64,000 nt of DNA from Kuschelorhynchus macadamiae (GCA_030620095.1 JAUTXW010004693.1:496001-560000); one strand, 5' to 3'. Positions 20,270 to 33,593 are shown, counted from the stretch's first letter. Translations and numbers: made by a program. The notes: generated from the sequence alone by a model not told the origin.

Positions 20270-21335
20270 ACTGGTGCCTCTAGTAAAGCGAAAACAGACA
20301 CAGGGAGACTGCTACCACGCTTTGGTTTTACTCTCCGCATGTTGGATACAAGAGGGTCAGACACCAAAAGGAGATGAAACATGTCTTCTATGTTTTCCTT
20401 TCGGGAAAAATTGCGAGAATGAAACTCTCGGAAATTTTTGACATCTTTGTTTCCTCCTGGGCTTCTTCCGATAATCGGTCTATAGGAACGATTGCCTCTT
20501 TTATAATAAGGCTTCCATGTATTAGAAGTTTGTGAATACTCTAAGGTATATAGAACCAGGGATACTCCTGAACATATAGACTAGCCGTCTCTGCAGCAAA
20601 ACGTTCAAAAGCTTCGATGTTTATTACAAATCCAGAACAAAATGTGCGAACAATTGTACCTAGTCTTTCCATTAGATCTTTATTGACTCCGGTAGCTTCC
20701 GAAACTAATTCAGAATTTTGGAAGAAGCTCCTAGACACATTTCCCGTGTTACTGCTGCCATAGCCTTGCTTGGACAAGTCGACTAGAAGGCCCATTTTTT
20801 GTCGAAGATTTTCTTGGACTTCTTTTTGTCTATTTGTTTTTTTTTTGGTGAAACTGTGGAAGACACAAACCTAATTAATACAGCACCATCCCTTTTACCT
20901 TCTCGTCTTAAGGTCATTTCAGTACAATGGTTTGTCCCTTTCTTTTCTTTGAAGAACGACTGCACTAAAAGATTTCGTTTGTCGTCCCTTATTTGTATAC
21001 GTCGTTTCTCTTAATTCACAGGAAACTCCCTTGAAAGTCAAGCAACCGGCCAACCACTTTTTGTTCTTAAGTAAAAGGGTTTTTAATTTACGATTACATA
21101 TTCTCCATTCACAAGCCAACAGTCCACATAAATTCTTAACTTTCTTGTTAAATTTAAATTTTGAGGCCTCATCAAACTCCCCTAGATTTGTCGTGTCCCT
21201 CAAATATTTCATTACTACATCAAATTTCCGGTTTGAGTCTTTCTCATTGCGCCAACTCACGAAAATTTCACTAAATGTCAGACGTTGTGGTATATATGCA
21301 AGTAAATAAATAGAATAGTAAGGCAATTTTGACAT
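20270..21335 (-). pseudogene. Pseudogene of an uncharacterised repeat-borne insect protein
   Basis: In order on the minus strand: YIPQRLTFSEIFVSW, KNLCGLLACEWRICNRKLK, a frameshift, LVDLSKQGYGSSNTGNVSRSF, then NIEAFERFAAETA, then after a stop IHKLLIHGSLIIKEAIVPI and LSEEAQEE. After a second shift come FREFHSRNFSRKENIED, FHLLLVSDPLVSNMR and the end near 20275. I recall similar IHKxLIHG...LLPIGxLSEEA...LLxSDPL proteins as repeated, function-unknown entries in insect genomes; that recall is not verified. At least three breaks make this copy dead. Confidence 0.5.
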
Positions 21336-21339
21336 TTTT

Positions 21340-21660
21340 AACGGATTTATTTATTACTACAACGCCGATGTTTCGGTTTATTTTTGTGACATCATCAGGG
21401 CTAGTATAATAGTGTTAAGAAAATCCCATAACGGCATTTTATCACCACACATAAAAAGTATTTTGGAAAAAACCAGTAAGGATATTAAAGACACGTTGAC
21501 ACAGGTGCATCGCGAGTTTGTAAGACACTGAAAAACTTTTATTGGACTTTCTATAACCTTACTCTTCTAGACCTGATGATCGCACATCAAGGTGGCGAAA
21601 CGTTGGCGTTATAGTAATAAATAAATTTTTCCAAAAAGTCAAAATTGCCTTACCACTAGT
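21340..21660. mobile_element. Penelope-like element C: two inverted end fragments
   Basis: aaggcaattttgac...tttatttattactac at 21319-21358 and its inverse at 21610-21656 flank a ~230 bp centre. Facing outwards on each side is a hammerhead-like string. On the minus strand at 21367-21398 it is CTGATGA then GAAA. On the plus strand at 21573-21604 it is CTGATGA, an imperfect stem (tcgcac/gtggcga), then GAAA and CGTT. Both end in the gaaac(a/g)t...gcg pattern of Penelope termini. No RT is present. The ribozyme call is weaker than at the other loci because helix II is poor. Confidence 0.45.
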
Positions 21661-22179
21661 CGACGAAATCAAAATTAATGGTAAATAAATAGTGTTACGG
21701 CATGTTGCGGCACATGAAGTATTGGTAGCTAACATATGAAAGTACATAACAAATATGAAATTAAAACCAATCCCCTCCAATTACGTAACGTTTTGTCTAA
21801 TGCATCTTAATAAAAATAACTTTTTTAGATTAGGTCCCGAATAGTGTGTCATATAACAGTTAAACTAGTTACTAAACATAAGCTGCAAACAAAAGTAAAA
21901 TAATCAAGATTAAGCACCTACCATTAAGCCTTAGCTCCATAATTAACTTCCACAAAATTTACTCACAAAAAAGTTATCACACCTTGAAATACAAAGACTA
22001 AAATAATTGTCTCGAAGCGAGGCTCGTCAACGCAAACAATTCTTGACTTCGCAACTCATTTGTTTATAGAATCGGTCATGGCATGCTTTGATATAATATT
22101 TTTTGAATTGCCTGGTTATCTGGGTATTTAAAAAACAATATTGCAGTATAATCGTATCATCTAAAATGTATGACTTTTG

Positions 22180-23069
22180 CACGCACAGATTGCTAAAAAG
22201 GGCCACAGTGCGGCGCTCGGCATCGCCAAGATGCAAATGTTGCACTATATTAAATTTGTATGGATGATACTTATATTTCTTCAAGATCCTCGGACCGTCA
22301 GTTTTTGGCACACCAATTTCCTTCTCAAATTTTCTACATGAGGACGAAGGTGTTGCTTCTATTTTTTTAAGCGGAAACTATGCATCTGACGAAAAAATAC
22401 CAAGAGAGCAAATTTGTTCAGAAATGAATGAAGATTTCAAAAATAATTTTTATTTCAAGAAAAACCAGTGGCGTACTTTTTTTTCCCAAAAAATATGCAA
22501 AGCAAAACCCGCATGGACGGCACTGGTCAGAATAATTGAATTCTTGATGCATCAAAAAATGCGTATTAATTCCTAAAATACATGACCCAAATTTCATAAA
22601 GATATCTACAGTGGTGACAAACTTATTGTAAAAAAAGTATTTATTTTTTAAAACTTTGACACCCTGTATCTCAAAAGTTTAGGCGTTTAGGACATACGTT
22701 CATATGAACTTTTTTTCCTAAAATGAGCCCAAGAATCACCCTCTTTATTATTAGCATGTTATTCTGAAACACCCTGTATATCCCAAAACATATATCTCTT
22801 TACTTTCCCTGTTCTCTTTGTTGTATGTTTTAGGACACGGGTGAACAAATGATCCGTGCTCAACTAAATTTGTTTTTAAACGAGCAAATATCTCTAAAAA
22901 CGGTTGCCTTCTTTGTGGTTATCTAACAAGCAAAAACTTATAATGATAATACAGATTTTCATAGCCATAATAGCTTACTTACCTTTGGAAATCTAATTCC
23001 GGGTATTCTTCAGAATTTTCATTACTCTGTATAAAACATACCAGCATATCATAATTTTCATACGCTGCC
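22180..23069 (-). pseudogene. E2 mariner-type transposase, N-terminal part
   Basis: Exon 1 on the minus strand starts ATG at 23067-23069 (MAAYENYDMLVCFIQSNEN) and ends FQR followed by gtaagt, the same intron position as in E1. The frame is then decayed or interrupted by MITE-like sequence. It re-emerges as GVPKTDGPRILKKYKYHPY and LHLGDAERRTVALF near 22200-22330, matching the E1 HTH region. It stops where the 2.3 kb insertion begins. Confidence 0.7.
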
Positions 23070-23689
23070 ATTATTCGAAGAAATTGATGGATATCAATTA
23101 AATAAAAATACCAAAAGATCGTTTATAAACCACCAAAAGTCGATCAAAAAACCGATGAGATAGACAAATATTTGACATTTATTTTTGTTTTTTGTCATAA
23201 ACAATAGCCATAGCCTACTATTAAATTATGCATTTAATTTCAGAAAATTGTCATTTATTTGCGTGTTTCTAAGAAAAAGTGCATGCTATTATATATTTTT
23301 GAAAAGGTAAAAGAAAAGACAAATGTTAGTCTATAAATATACAGGGCGTTCTATTTTAAAAAATAATGTAGGGTCCGATAACTTTTTGACCTGGCCCTGT
23401 ATACTAATTCCGCGGCGGAATTGAGTTCTACGGGAAAAGTTATATAAGAAAGAGTTTTCACATTTTCGATAAGTTATCTGATAATTGAGATACGAGGGGT
23501 GTCTGAAAATGCAACATTTTCAATTTAGCCCTGTATCATAAAAACTAAAAGAGCTATGAAAATTTTGTTAACGGCATCTTTAGTTTTACGAAAAAGTAGC
23601 ACACTGTCGCGAAAACCTCAACTTTCTATCTATAAAAATAACGGAGATGCCCCGCAAAAGTACCCAAAATGGAATCAGCCCGTACAAAT

Positions 23690-24790
23690 TAATTCAGATA
23701 AAATGCTAAAAACCTAACAGAAAACTAAAAATAATTAAACATATAAAAATTAATCTAAAAGTATTAATGGCTAATTTTTTTATAAATATTGTTCAAATTA
23801 TTGGCCGCCATATCCTACACAAGTTTCGCACAATAATAAATTGCCGCAGCTGTAACTCTCTGCAAGCCTCTTCAGTAGCATTTTTCAACTCTTCTATTAC
23901 TTGACACTGTCTTAAATTCTATTTTGGATTTGAGATCTCCACAAAAAAAAATCTAGAACCGATAAATCGGGTGACCTAGGTGGCCATTTTACAGGTCCAT
24001 TGGTTACAATCAAGTTCTGCGTCACCAGGATGTACCAAAGGAAATTTAATATGGTAAATTGTTTGAACCCTGGATTTAACAACGCCGATAAAAGCTTCAA
24101 TTTTTCGAGAATAATTAGTTGGAACTGCTTCGACCGAAGCCAACACATTCACTTCGTCAATATCGCGATTTTCCTTGTTGTTAAGTGTTAGGACGCGGTT
24201 TGAAAAACGAGACATATTCAATTAAAGTTGATTTTATTCTTTAAAAAAATCTTTTATGTGGTTGCTTTCTTTCTGGATATCTACATGGATATACCTATAT
24301 ATAAATACAGCAACGACGTTCGCTATTCTGACATAAACTAGGTACATTTGTTATTTCAAATGTCCACCTTGGCCTGCTAAGATGTTTTGATTTTTTAATA
24401 TAAAAAGTGCTAATATTGGACTTAATATTGAAAATAAACATAGTGTTATATATTTTTGAAAAGCTTGTAAAAAACAAAAACAGAATATTTAAAAATATAT
24501 AGGGTGTCCCATTTAAAATACCTAACTTTGGGTTATATCATAAAAATGACTACCCACAGCAAAAATCAAAATACACCACTAGATTCAACGTAAAAAACTA
24601 CTTTAGAACCACTTTCCATTTTTCTGATAAGTTAAACGATAACCAAGATACGAGGGGGGTCCCAAAATGCAACCTTTTCAATTTCACCCTGTATCTTACA
24701 AACAAAAGGGGCTACGAAAATTTTAATTAGGGCATCTTTCGTTTCACAAAAAAAGTAGCATATTGATGTGAAAACCGCACCTGTACATTT
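23690..24790 (-). pseudogene. Internally deleted mariner-type element related to E1
   Basis: The minus strand gives an N-terminal stretch (LTLNNKENRDIDEVNVLASV, SRKIEAFIGVVKSRVQTI, HPGDAEL) joined directly to the third catalytic block (PRSPDLSVLDFFLW, about 23950-23985). The region carrying the first two catalytic residues is deleted. Upstream, 24497-24790 matches the E1 arm (agggtgtcccatttaaaata, gatacgaggggggtcccaaa). The downstream arm appears lost against the end of E2. Confidence 0.65.
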
Positions 24791-25649
24791 AGATTCAAGT
24801 AACTATGAATATGATGTGTGTTTCTAACGTTTTTAGGGAATTTCTCTTTTGATTACAGTAGAATGATAGCGAGAATGTCTGTCGGTGACTTTAAGTATCA
24901 TATAAATAACTTCCAATTCAAATTTGTGAACGCATATTAAAAAATATTAATTAACTGTTATTCTGCAGTGTCCATGACTATATTTTAAATATATATAAGA
25001 GTTTAAATTGTAGAGCTTGCAATGCATACAAAAATATTCCGAATTATTACCAGAGAACGACTGAACTGAAAACTTGTAGTATTATATATTATATTTAAAA
25101 GTGTAAATGTAATTACATAACGGATCAATGTTAAACTAAATAATTTATTAAAAATACATTTTCTTACATGTGTGTATTAGTTTTATTTATTGAACATTTC
25201 CAATCGTTTTAAAATTATTATATAATTCAAGACTGTTTGTACATAACTCATTTTATGACCAAGTTACATCTTCACCATATTTTCCAAAATTTCAATTTAC
25301 TTAATATATTATTTTAAGTAAATGTGTTAATATGGCTTGTTGTCTTCACGACATCTACATCAACATCTGAGGTCTGGATGCGCAAGTATCGAAGATTAGT
25401 TTAAAAATCACTTCATCTTGAAACCTTCGCGATAAATAAGCAATGTTCACCATTTTGTCAAGAAATGTGAATTTATAATTGGAAATATTACTAAATTTGT
25501 GAGTTGCTTTCCTAAATAGAAAATAACATTCAATTTTTTTAGTAGGGAGCTTAAAATGTGAGGGGCAAATTATCGTTTTAAGCTATAGATATGTAAATTA
25601 TAGAATGCTTTTTAATAGTACCCTGAAAAGTAGTTTTTCCAGTATTAGT
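24791..25649. other. Unassigned AT-rich stretch
   Basis: No coding frame, terminal repeat or RNA gene was recognised. A 26-codon open segment after an acceptor-like tttgattacag at 24860 is too short to call. Confidence 0.3.
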
Positions 25650-25819
25650 CCAGGGACCAGTGGCGGCTCGCGGGTGAAAAAGTAAGTGAAGTGCAAAAGA
25701 AGCAAGCAAATATCGCAATAATTTTTTTTTCCAGAAGTTTTTAATATGTCAAGGGGTAGAATATTTTTTTACGACTTACCTAAATTGTATATACTAAATC
25801 AATTCTCCTATTTTTCAAA

Positions 25820-27806
25820 GCAGCAAATTTATTTATAACATCCTCATAAAATGGATAAATTGCCCTAATCTCGTCCAGAAATTCCTTTTGAATTGAAATA
25901 TTGCCTAGAGAAGTAAGTCTTTCTTGAGATATTGTATTTCTTAAATAAGTTTTTACACGCGCGTTTGAGGCAAGAAAAACTTCTTTCCACTGAAAGCACT
26001 TCTCGACGGTATTGTCAAAATAAGGTAAAATAGTTTATATTCTTCGGTAAAAATATCTTTATTTTCATTAATTTTTTTCACTTGCTCTTGCAGCAATATA
26101 TTCCAATTACTTTCATTGGCAAAAATAAGATCAAGCTCATTTTTAAGTCGTTGACTTTTTGAAAATATTTCCCCATATAACCCATAAAATTTAGCAAAAT
26201 TTGCCAAACATAAAAATGTAAGTTTTTCACAGTCTTGAAATCTTAGTGTCATTTCCATTAAAATATGGTCCAATATTTCATAAAAAACGGGTCTGTACTT
26301 AGCCCTAATTTTTTCAGATGAAAGCTTAGCAAGCTCACGTTTGTAATGATTTATTTCTGTAATAGAATTTGCTTTATCAAACATGATATTACAAAAATGT
26401 TCATTTCTTTTTTCACAGAGAGCCTCACGACAGCGTTTTTTTCATATTGGATATGCAAAAATGAATGTCAAGCGATTTTTTTTGAAGAACGTCAAATAGT
26501 ATGTCCGTGATTGTCATTAAACCCTAATGCCAGAAACGTGAATTGAAAATCGTTCATCTCACCTAAAATTCCTTTCGCAAGCCGGATTGATTTTTCATTA
26601 GATTTGTCACAGTTTGTAATAAATTCAAAGACATCTTTTAATTTACTCCAGTCTTGAACAAACATTTACTAACTTCGAATTTGAAGACCAACGTAATTGT
26701 TGGTATACGCCTCGTAGATGCAGATGTAAGAGCATACGTTTGTTTGGCTTAGTGATGAAAAAATGAGGGAATACCACTAAGGTTTGCAAAAAATATTTTT
26801 TAGACTTTGCTGCATCACAAGGTTAAAACGATGCGCACGACAATGGACAAATACAGCCTGCGGGTCTTTTTCTTTTATTTTTTTGAATGCCATTTAGATG
26901 CCCAGACATCACACTTGCGCCATCGTAATATTGCCCTATTAATTTATATTTATAGTCAAATTGGTCCAAAATTTGATCCAATAGAGAATATAAAATCTCC
27001 GACGTTCTATCGGAGCTGACATTATAAAATCCTAAGAATCTCTCGACTACTGAATCTTCTGAATTAACGTATCTTAAAATTATGGAGCACGGGGAAGTTT
27101 GCGCAACATCAGTGGTGTCATCCACTTGCACAGAAAAAAACTGTGTGTTCATTATTTCATTTTTTACATGATCATTTAAATAATCAGAAATGCATTCAAT
27201 TATTTCGTTTTGGATAGTTTTCGAGTCACCAGTAAAAACATTTTTAATTTTTTCGTGATGATCTTTTAGTTCTTGGGAACTTCTCGATATTAATAAACCT
27301 AAAAGCTGTTTAAAATTCCCCCTATTTATTGACGCGCTGCTCTCATCATGGCCGCGAAAGGATAACTCTTGTTTTGCAAGGTACAAAACTGCGTCAATTA
27401 CCAAGCACATAAATAGTCTATTTAATAGGACGTTTTCGTTAAAATGTATTTTATACAGTTTAGCAATTTCTTTTGAAGCGTAAGCTATAGTGCCTTTTTA
27501 ATTCGCATTTTAAATGCTCCTCCGAGTCTTCATGTTTTTGCAAAGACCTTGATATATTTAACATACCTGCAAATCTTTCCTTATTCCACACTGAATATTT
27601 ATTGGAAAATAATAAACAAGGCCAGCAAAACAATTTTTGAACCATTTGTACGCCGAAAACCAGGATGATTTGAAACTTACATTCCATGTTCTGCCACTTT
27701 TTTTTATTTCTTTTTTTGCGGAAATTGTCAAGTCAAACCTTGGCTGCCCTACATTTAATACATCCCTCTGATCTTGTTCCTTCCATCGATTAAATGGAGT
27801 TTCCAA
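25820..27806 (-). pseudogene. hAT3 transposase (TTF zinc finger, DUF4371, dimerisation)
   Basis: From the N-terminus on the minus strand: FNRWKEQDQRDVLNVGQPRF; a TTF-type finger across two frames (WFSAYKWF, KLFCWPCLLFSNKYSVW, LQKHEDSEEH); SFRGHDESSASINRGNF; a first acidic motif VDDTTDV; a second in QYYDGASVMSG; and VFVHCRAHRFNLVMQ across a frameshift near 26830. The C-terminal dimerisation domain reads LTIPSRSAF, then VERSFSCLKR in the adjacent frame near 25990. The key acidic residues are readable, but at least four frameshifts or stops break the frame. Confidence 0.85.
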
Positions 27807-27807
27807 G
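27684..27807. repeat. 124 bp direct repeat, copy 1 (hAT3 exon segment)
   Basis: Matches 28728-28851 with very few differences. It covers the hAT3 coding segment FNRWKEQDQRDVLN...KSGRTWN. The ~920 bases between the copies contain no recognisable gene. Confidence 0.85.
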
Positions 27808-28727
27808 AAAATGCAAATTTCAATATCTCAAGTATTTCTTGTAACAAACTTGACCTACTTTTTCCAAAATCTAAAATTTAATATTTTTACGAAAAAACAC
27901 TTTTTCTAAAAGCCCTTATCAAGGGAAATACGTGGAAACAAGAATTACTAAAATCCGTCAAGAAATAATAGAATCATTCAACTTTGAAATTTCGAAATTT
28001 AAATTAAAAATACGTTAAAACGATTTCAACTTCTAATAATCGCTAATAAATTTTTTCCCTTTAAGATTGGCCAAGGACCGCAATACAATTTCGAAAGGGG
28101 CTACCCAGAGACACATTCTCTGAAAATTTGAAAAAGATATATCAATTCCTGAGGGAATAATCGACAAAAGAAAGTTCAATTTTGAGATCATTCGATATCC
28201 AAAAGGACGCCACGTCGATATCTCCGAAACTAATAACTTTTTCGAAAAAAGTCACTCTTGATAAAATGTTCCAAATGACAAAAACTACCTGATATTTTAA
28301 CTTTGTTGGTAAAAAATTAAGAAAGTTAATTTTTTAATTTTTGGACAGCCAAAATTCTACAAAAACGAAAAATTATTTTTTCAAATATCGAAACGGGACT
28401 TTCACAGAAAGTTAGCCCTAATAAAAAGAAGCATTTTTTATGATAAAACATTATACGAAGAAATCAAAGGAAATCAAGGAAACAGGCCTTGGAAGCAGAG
28501 CACCAGGTCCTGCAGGAAAATTCCCATATTTAAGAAACCGCTTGTAGGAAAAATCCCAATCTTTTACAGATTAATTATTAAACTAAAATACAACGTTTAA
28601 AACAACTGTCAGTGCCATACGATTTTTTCTTGAAAAAATAAAAAAGTTATCAGAAAATTATGAAACTTGGTCAAAACACAGATAAAGTAATGCCCATTAC
28701 AGGAATGAAAAAATACTCAAAACCATG

Positions 28728-28851
28728 CCATGTTCTGCCACTTTTTTTTATTTATTTTTTTTGCGGAAATTGTCAAGTCAAACCTTGGCTGCCCTACATT
28801 TAATACATCCCTCTGATCTTGTTCCTTCCATCCATTAAATGGAGTTTCCAA
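28728..28851. repeat. 124 bp direct repeat, copy 2
   Basis: Second copy of the hAT3 exon segment. It is followed by hAT3 5' subterminal sequence to 29443 with no further frame. Confidence 0.85.
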
Positions 28852-29451
28852 CTAAATGTAAACCACATCCGTGATCGGATACATTTTAAAGCTGAAATAT
28901 TATAGTCAACTAATAATGTACATTAATAAGCCCGATACCAAATAAAGTTGTAACAACACCGTAAATAAATAACAACACACAAAACAGTCAAGAAAAGTGC
29001 AAAGAAACTCACCGGTTGCAGCGACATCCGCGAAAATAAAAGTAAACAACCTCCCTTACCTGAAAAACACGTGGGTGTAGTGGACTGCCGCAGCAATTCA
29101 CCGAGAGCGTTGTATGGAGCTGGTTAACATTATTTTTCCATGCGCTCGACGTCATCGCGTACGCGTTGTCATGGCAATATAGTAGGAAAATCGTAAACTA
29201 ATCATAGCACCTCTAGCAAAATCGAAGTGGTTTGCGCCTCTGTTATAGTTGTTATAATAAAGTTCGATTGAAAGTTTTAAAAAAGACATACCGCCAACGG
29301 TCGAGTAAAATATTTATTCGAGATGTACAGTTTATTTTTTGCCAATTAGGTGAATAAAAATAATAAATGTAGTTAGATGTTTGGTTTTTTATTTTTCCTG
29401 GTGAAGTAGCACTTCACCTACATCACCTGAATAGCCGCCACTGCCAGGGAC

Positions 29452-30060
29452 CTGAAAACAGAATCGAAAAGATCTGCAAGAAACTCGGAGAGTCATTTTT
29501 TCACGATTACAATACTTCTCTCCTCGAGGGTAGTAGTAATTAAAGCTTATAGAAATGTGAAAAATCAAACAATAATGCAAAATCAAAACAAGCTAACAAT
29601 CTTAACAGTGTATTCGAACATACAAACTTTAAGCCCAAGTAGCCAAAATGGTTTCTTAAACCCATTAAAATGTTGATTATAATCTGTTACATACCAACAG
29701 AATCGATAAAGCATATTTAAGTACCATAACACTAAAAAAACTTGCAACTTTAAGTACGATAACACTAAAAAAAATCATTTATTTATCAAGAAACGCGAAA
29801 TTTTACATAAAAACGCAAGAATTAAGCTTAATTAAAACGACGATTTCTTGGACGTAAGTATCTTTTGTTGTATAGTGTATTAATTTTCATAGATGGACAT
29901 TAAATATAATAAAGTGATTTTTTTTATATATGAGAAAGGGCCAAAAATAGCCAAACTACATAAAAAAAGGCTCAAACTCTTCGCTTTTAGGTCCTTAATA
30001 ATCAAAATTCGTAAGTTTATTTTGATCCGCTCATATACAACCTAAAATAACCTGAAAAAA
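29452..30060. other. Unassigned stretch
   Basis: AT-rich. No gene, terminal repeat or structured RNA was recognised. Confidence 0.3.
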
Positions 30061-30145
30061 ACTTACAAAATGACCAAAAAATAACGTTAAAAAACTTACA
30101 AAATGACCAAAAAAATAACTTTAAAAAACTTACAAAATGACCAAA
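30061..30145. repeat. Tandem repeat, ~33-34 bp period
   Basis: The unit acttacaaaatgaccaaaaa with a variable ataac(g/t)ttaaaa tail starts at 30061, 30094 and 30128, the third copy partial. Confidence 0.8.
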
Positions 30146-30663
30146 ATCATCATTTTTTAACGCTGTTATTCCAACTCTTGAGCAGGTGGATTCTTAATCT
30201 ACACCCCAAGTCTAGCGATTCCAAAAAAAAAATACTATTTAGAAAAATGTTCCTCAAAAATGACAGTTTTTTCTTCTTCCCGTATAGAGATTATGACAAA
30301 ACCAATTTAGGCACCGTTTTTACTATTGACAGCATTTCCAATAACGGATTTCACCTGCATATCTGAATCAATCTCTCGTACTTTTGATTATCTTATTTGC
30401 TTCGTCGACTGGGTTATAAGTCGAGGCGATTATGTAATGTAGAAAACTTTTAAAATTCAGACGCACGTAAACAAACTTGAGTGAGCGAGCAATATGGGTT
30501 CAAATATCGGCAAAATAAAATGGTTGAAATCAGATGGAAGGTCGGCACAGCGACACCGGATTATGAGGCTTTTAATCACACTATTTTAGCGTACGTTTTT
30601 GTAAATTACTTAAATTAATAAAATTGATATAAAAATCAGAAAAAATGTTCCTAATTTGTTAAC

Positions 30664-32338
<1,675 letters not shown>

Positions 32339-32752
32339 TTAAAGTAAATGCTGAAAATGACTACCGCCACTATTTAAACACGCACGAATACGACGAAGCC
32401 AATTTTCTTGAACACATTCAAGAACATTAGGTCTTTGTCTAATTTGTTCCGCTGCAGCAAAAATACGGTTTCTAAGGTCATCTTCATTTTCAATTTCCAC
32501 CCTAATTCCCACTAATGTTTTCATGTGGCCCCAAAAATAAAAATCAAGGGGGGGGACACCTGTTAGGATATCGTTCCCGGTATGTTTGGGCCGCCAAATG
32601 AGCATTCGGTCTACACTCTCCATAAATAAGTAACATATCTGCATATAGTCTTCCGGTTCGTCTCGTCGAATGCAGACCTCTGTGTTGATAACATAAGTGG
32701 TGCCACGTGTTCGGTTTTGCTGCTTTATTTCGGGGGGAAACGGGAGACTCAA
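32339..32752 (-). pseudogene. Mariner-type transposase C-terminal fragment
   Basis: The minus strand reads PPLDFYFWGHMKTLVGIRVE, NEDDLRNRIFAAAEQIRQRP and SGGSHFQHLL before the stop. This is the third-catalytic-residue block and C-terminus of a mariner-type transposase, with the Asp kept in PPLDFYFWG. Upstream sequence in the same frame (RMLIWRPKHTGND) is still vaguely transposase-like and then diverges. It belongs to a different subfamily from E1-E4. No inverted arms were found. Confidence 0.75.
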
Positions 32753-33250
32753 CCGCTCAGAGTGGAAACTAACGACCCCGCTAGAAAGGGAGCAGACGCT
32801 GTGAACGTGTGAGGCCTAGTTGTTCCTGCATTCTATCCCGTTCGTCTGCCGCAGTTCTACATAGAATATTAGCGTAACGGCCGCTACGTGGCGGGAGTGG
32901 GAGGGGTAAGGGGATAGCTTGAAAGAAAAGGTTATCTCGTGAGACCAGTAGTACTCTCAAGGGGCATCTAGTGGAAGCCAAGATGCATTAGAAAGTTTTT
33001 TAAATAAAGTTCAATTTAAAGTTTTTGAAATACACGGGGTGATCGGGAGCTCAGAGCTCGCCATCCGAAAATCCCACCGATAACGTCCCCAAACCGGAAT
33101 AAAGTGTATCTCGCTCCGAGGGTCGCCGGATAAAGCGAGTAAGCTCCGGACGGGGAGCAATCTGGCAAATGGACTAGTATCCGCGTCAACAATCAAGAAA
33201 CAACAACATATCTGCATATATTCGTATGTATTTTTAAGGAGTTTCTAAAT
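32753..33250. other. GC-richer island of unknown origin
   Basis: The sequence is visibly richer in G and C than its surroundings (ggccgctacgtggcgggagt, cgaccctcgg-like, ctccggacggggagcaatct). No convincing protein, rRNA or tRNA was recognised. A terminus-like acggggtgatcgggagctca lies near 33034. It could be part of the element that carried the mariner fragment, or a separate insertion. Confidence 0.3.
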
Positions 33251-33430
33251 CGTGACTAAGTATTAAAACGGTATGGAATTGCGGCAAAAAATTATGGTGA
33301 AAGAACCAAAAAACAAGACAACTACAACTGATAGGTTTGCGAATTGTTATGTTCGTTGAAGCCAGCTCCTTTCTCTACAGTGGGCAGTGTTGTTAATAAA
33401 TGTATTAACGATATGCTTGAAATTGAATAA

Positions 33431-33434
<4 letters not shown>

Positions 33435-33498
<64 letters not shown>
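33435..33498. repeat. AT dinucleotide run
   Basis: About 64 bases of AT repeat, ~95 bases before the Penelope B end. Confidence 0.95.
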
Positions 33499-33507
<9 letters not shown>

Positions 33508-33593
33508 GAAAAACTTTTTTATTTTCTTGGGTTAGGGTCCTTCTAAACGAAAATTAACACATTTCTTTTGAAAGTCACATGTTACAAAATATT

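Larger units (their letters stand above)
19910..22199. mobile_element. Insertion in E2 bounded by 26 bp inverted repeats
   Basis: tttttagcaatctgtgcgtg (19910-) and its reverse complement ending at 22199 match over 26 bases. Between them lie a pseudogene of an insect repeat-borne protein and oppositely oriented Penelope-end fragments. The right copy also reads as part of the E2 transposase frame. The repeats may therefore be true transposon ends, or an inverted duplication of target sequence made at insertion. No direct target duplication was identified. About 330 bases (19936-20270) show nothing recognisable. Confidence 0.5.
18684..23682 (-). mobile_element. E2: mariner-type element with ~450 bp arms, opened by a 2.3 kb insertion
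   Basis: The left arm (18684-19115) and right arm (23195-23682) are inverted repeats with TA at 18682-18683 and 23683-23684. Each arm has an inner inverted terminus (ggaacaccctgta near 19013; tacagggcgttc near 23341). The core begins with tagtaggccatg-like sequence, as in E1. Its transposase is on the minus strand, in two parts (22180-23069 and 19255-19908) separated by an insertion at 19910-22199. A fragment at about 22490-22780 resembles the MITE at 6312-7030. Confidence 0.8.
25658..29443 (-). mobile_element. hAT3: complete hAT element with frameshifted transposase
   Basis: The ends are CAGTGGCGGCTCGCGGG and AATAGCCGCCACTG, flanked by a perfect 8 bp duplication ccagggac (25650-25657 and 29444-29451). 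It is 3786 bp long, larger than hAT2, partly because a 124 bp exon segment is duplicated around ~920 bp of unrelated sequence. The right end subterminal gaagtagcacttcacc matches hAT5, linking the two as partner and passenger. Confidence 0.9.

Noticed and set aside
24820..24940. Possible last exon after tttgattacag
   Set aside because: Only 26 codons with no recognised motif and no partner exon.
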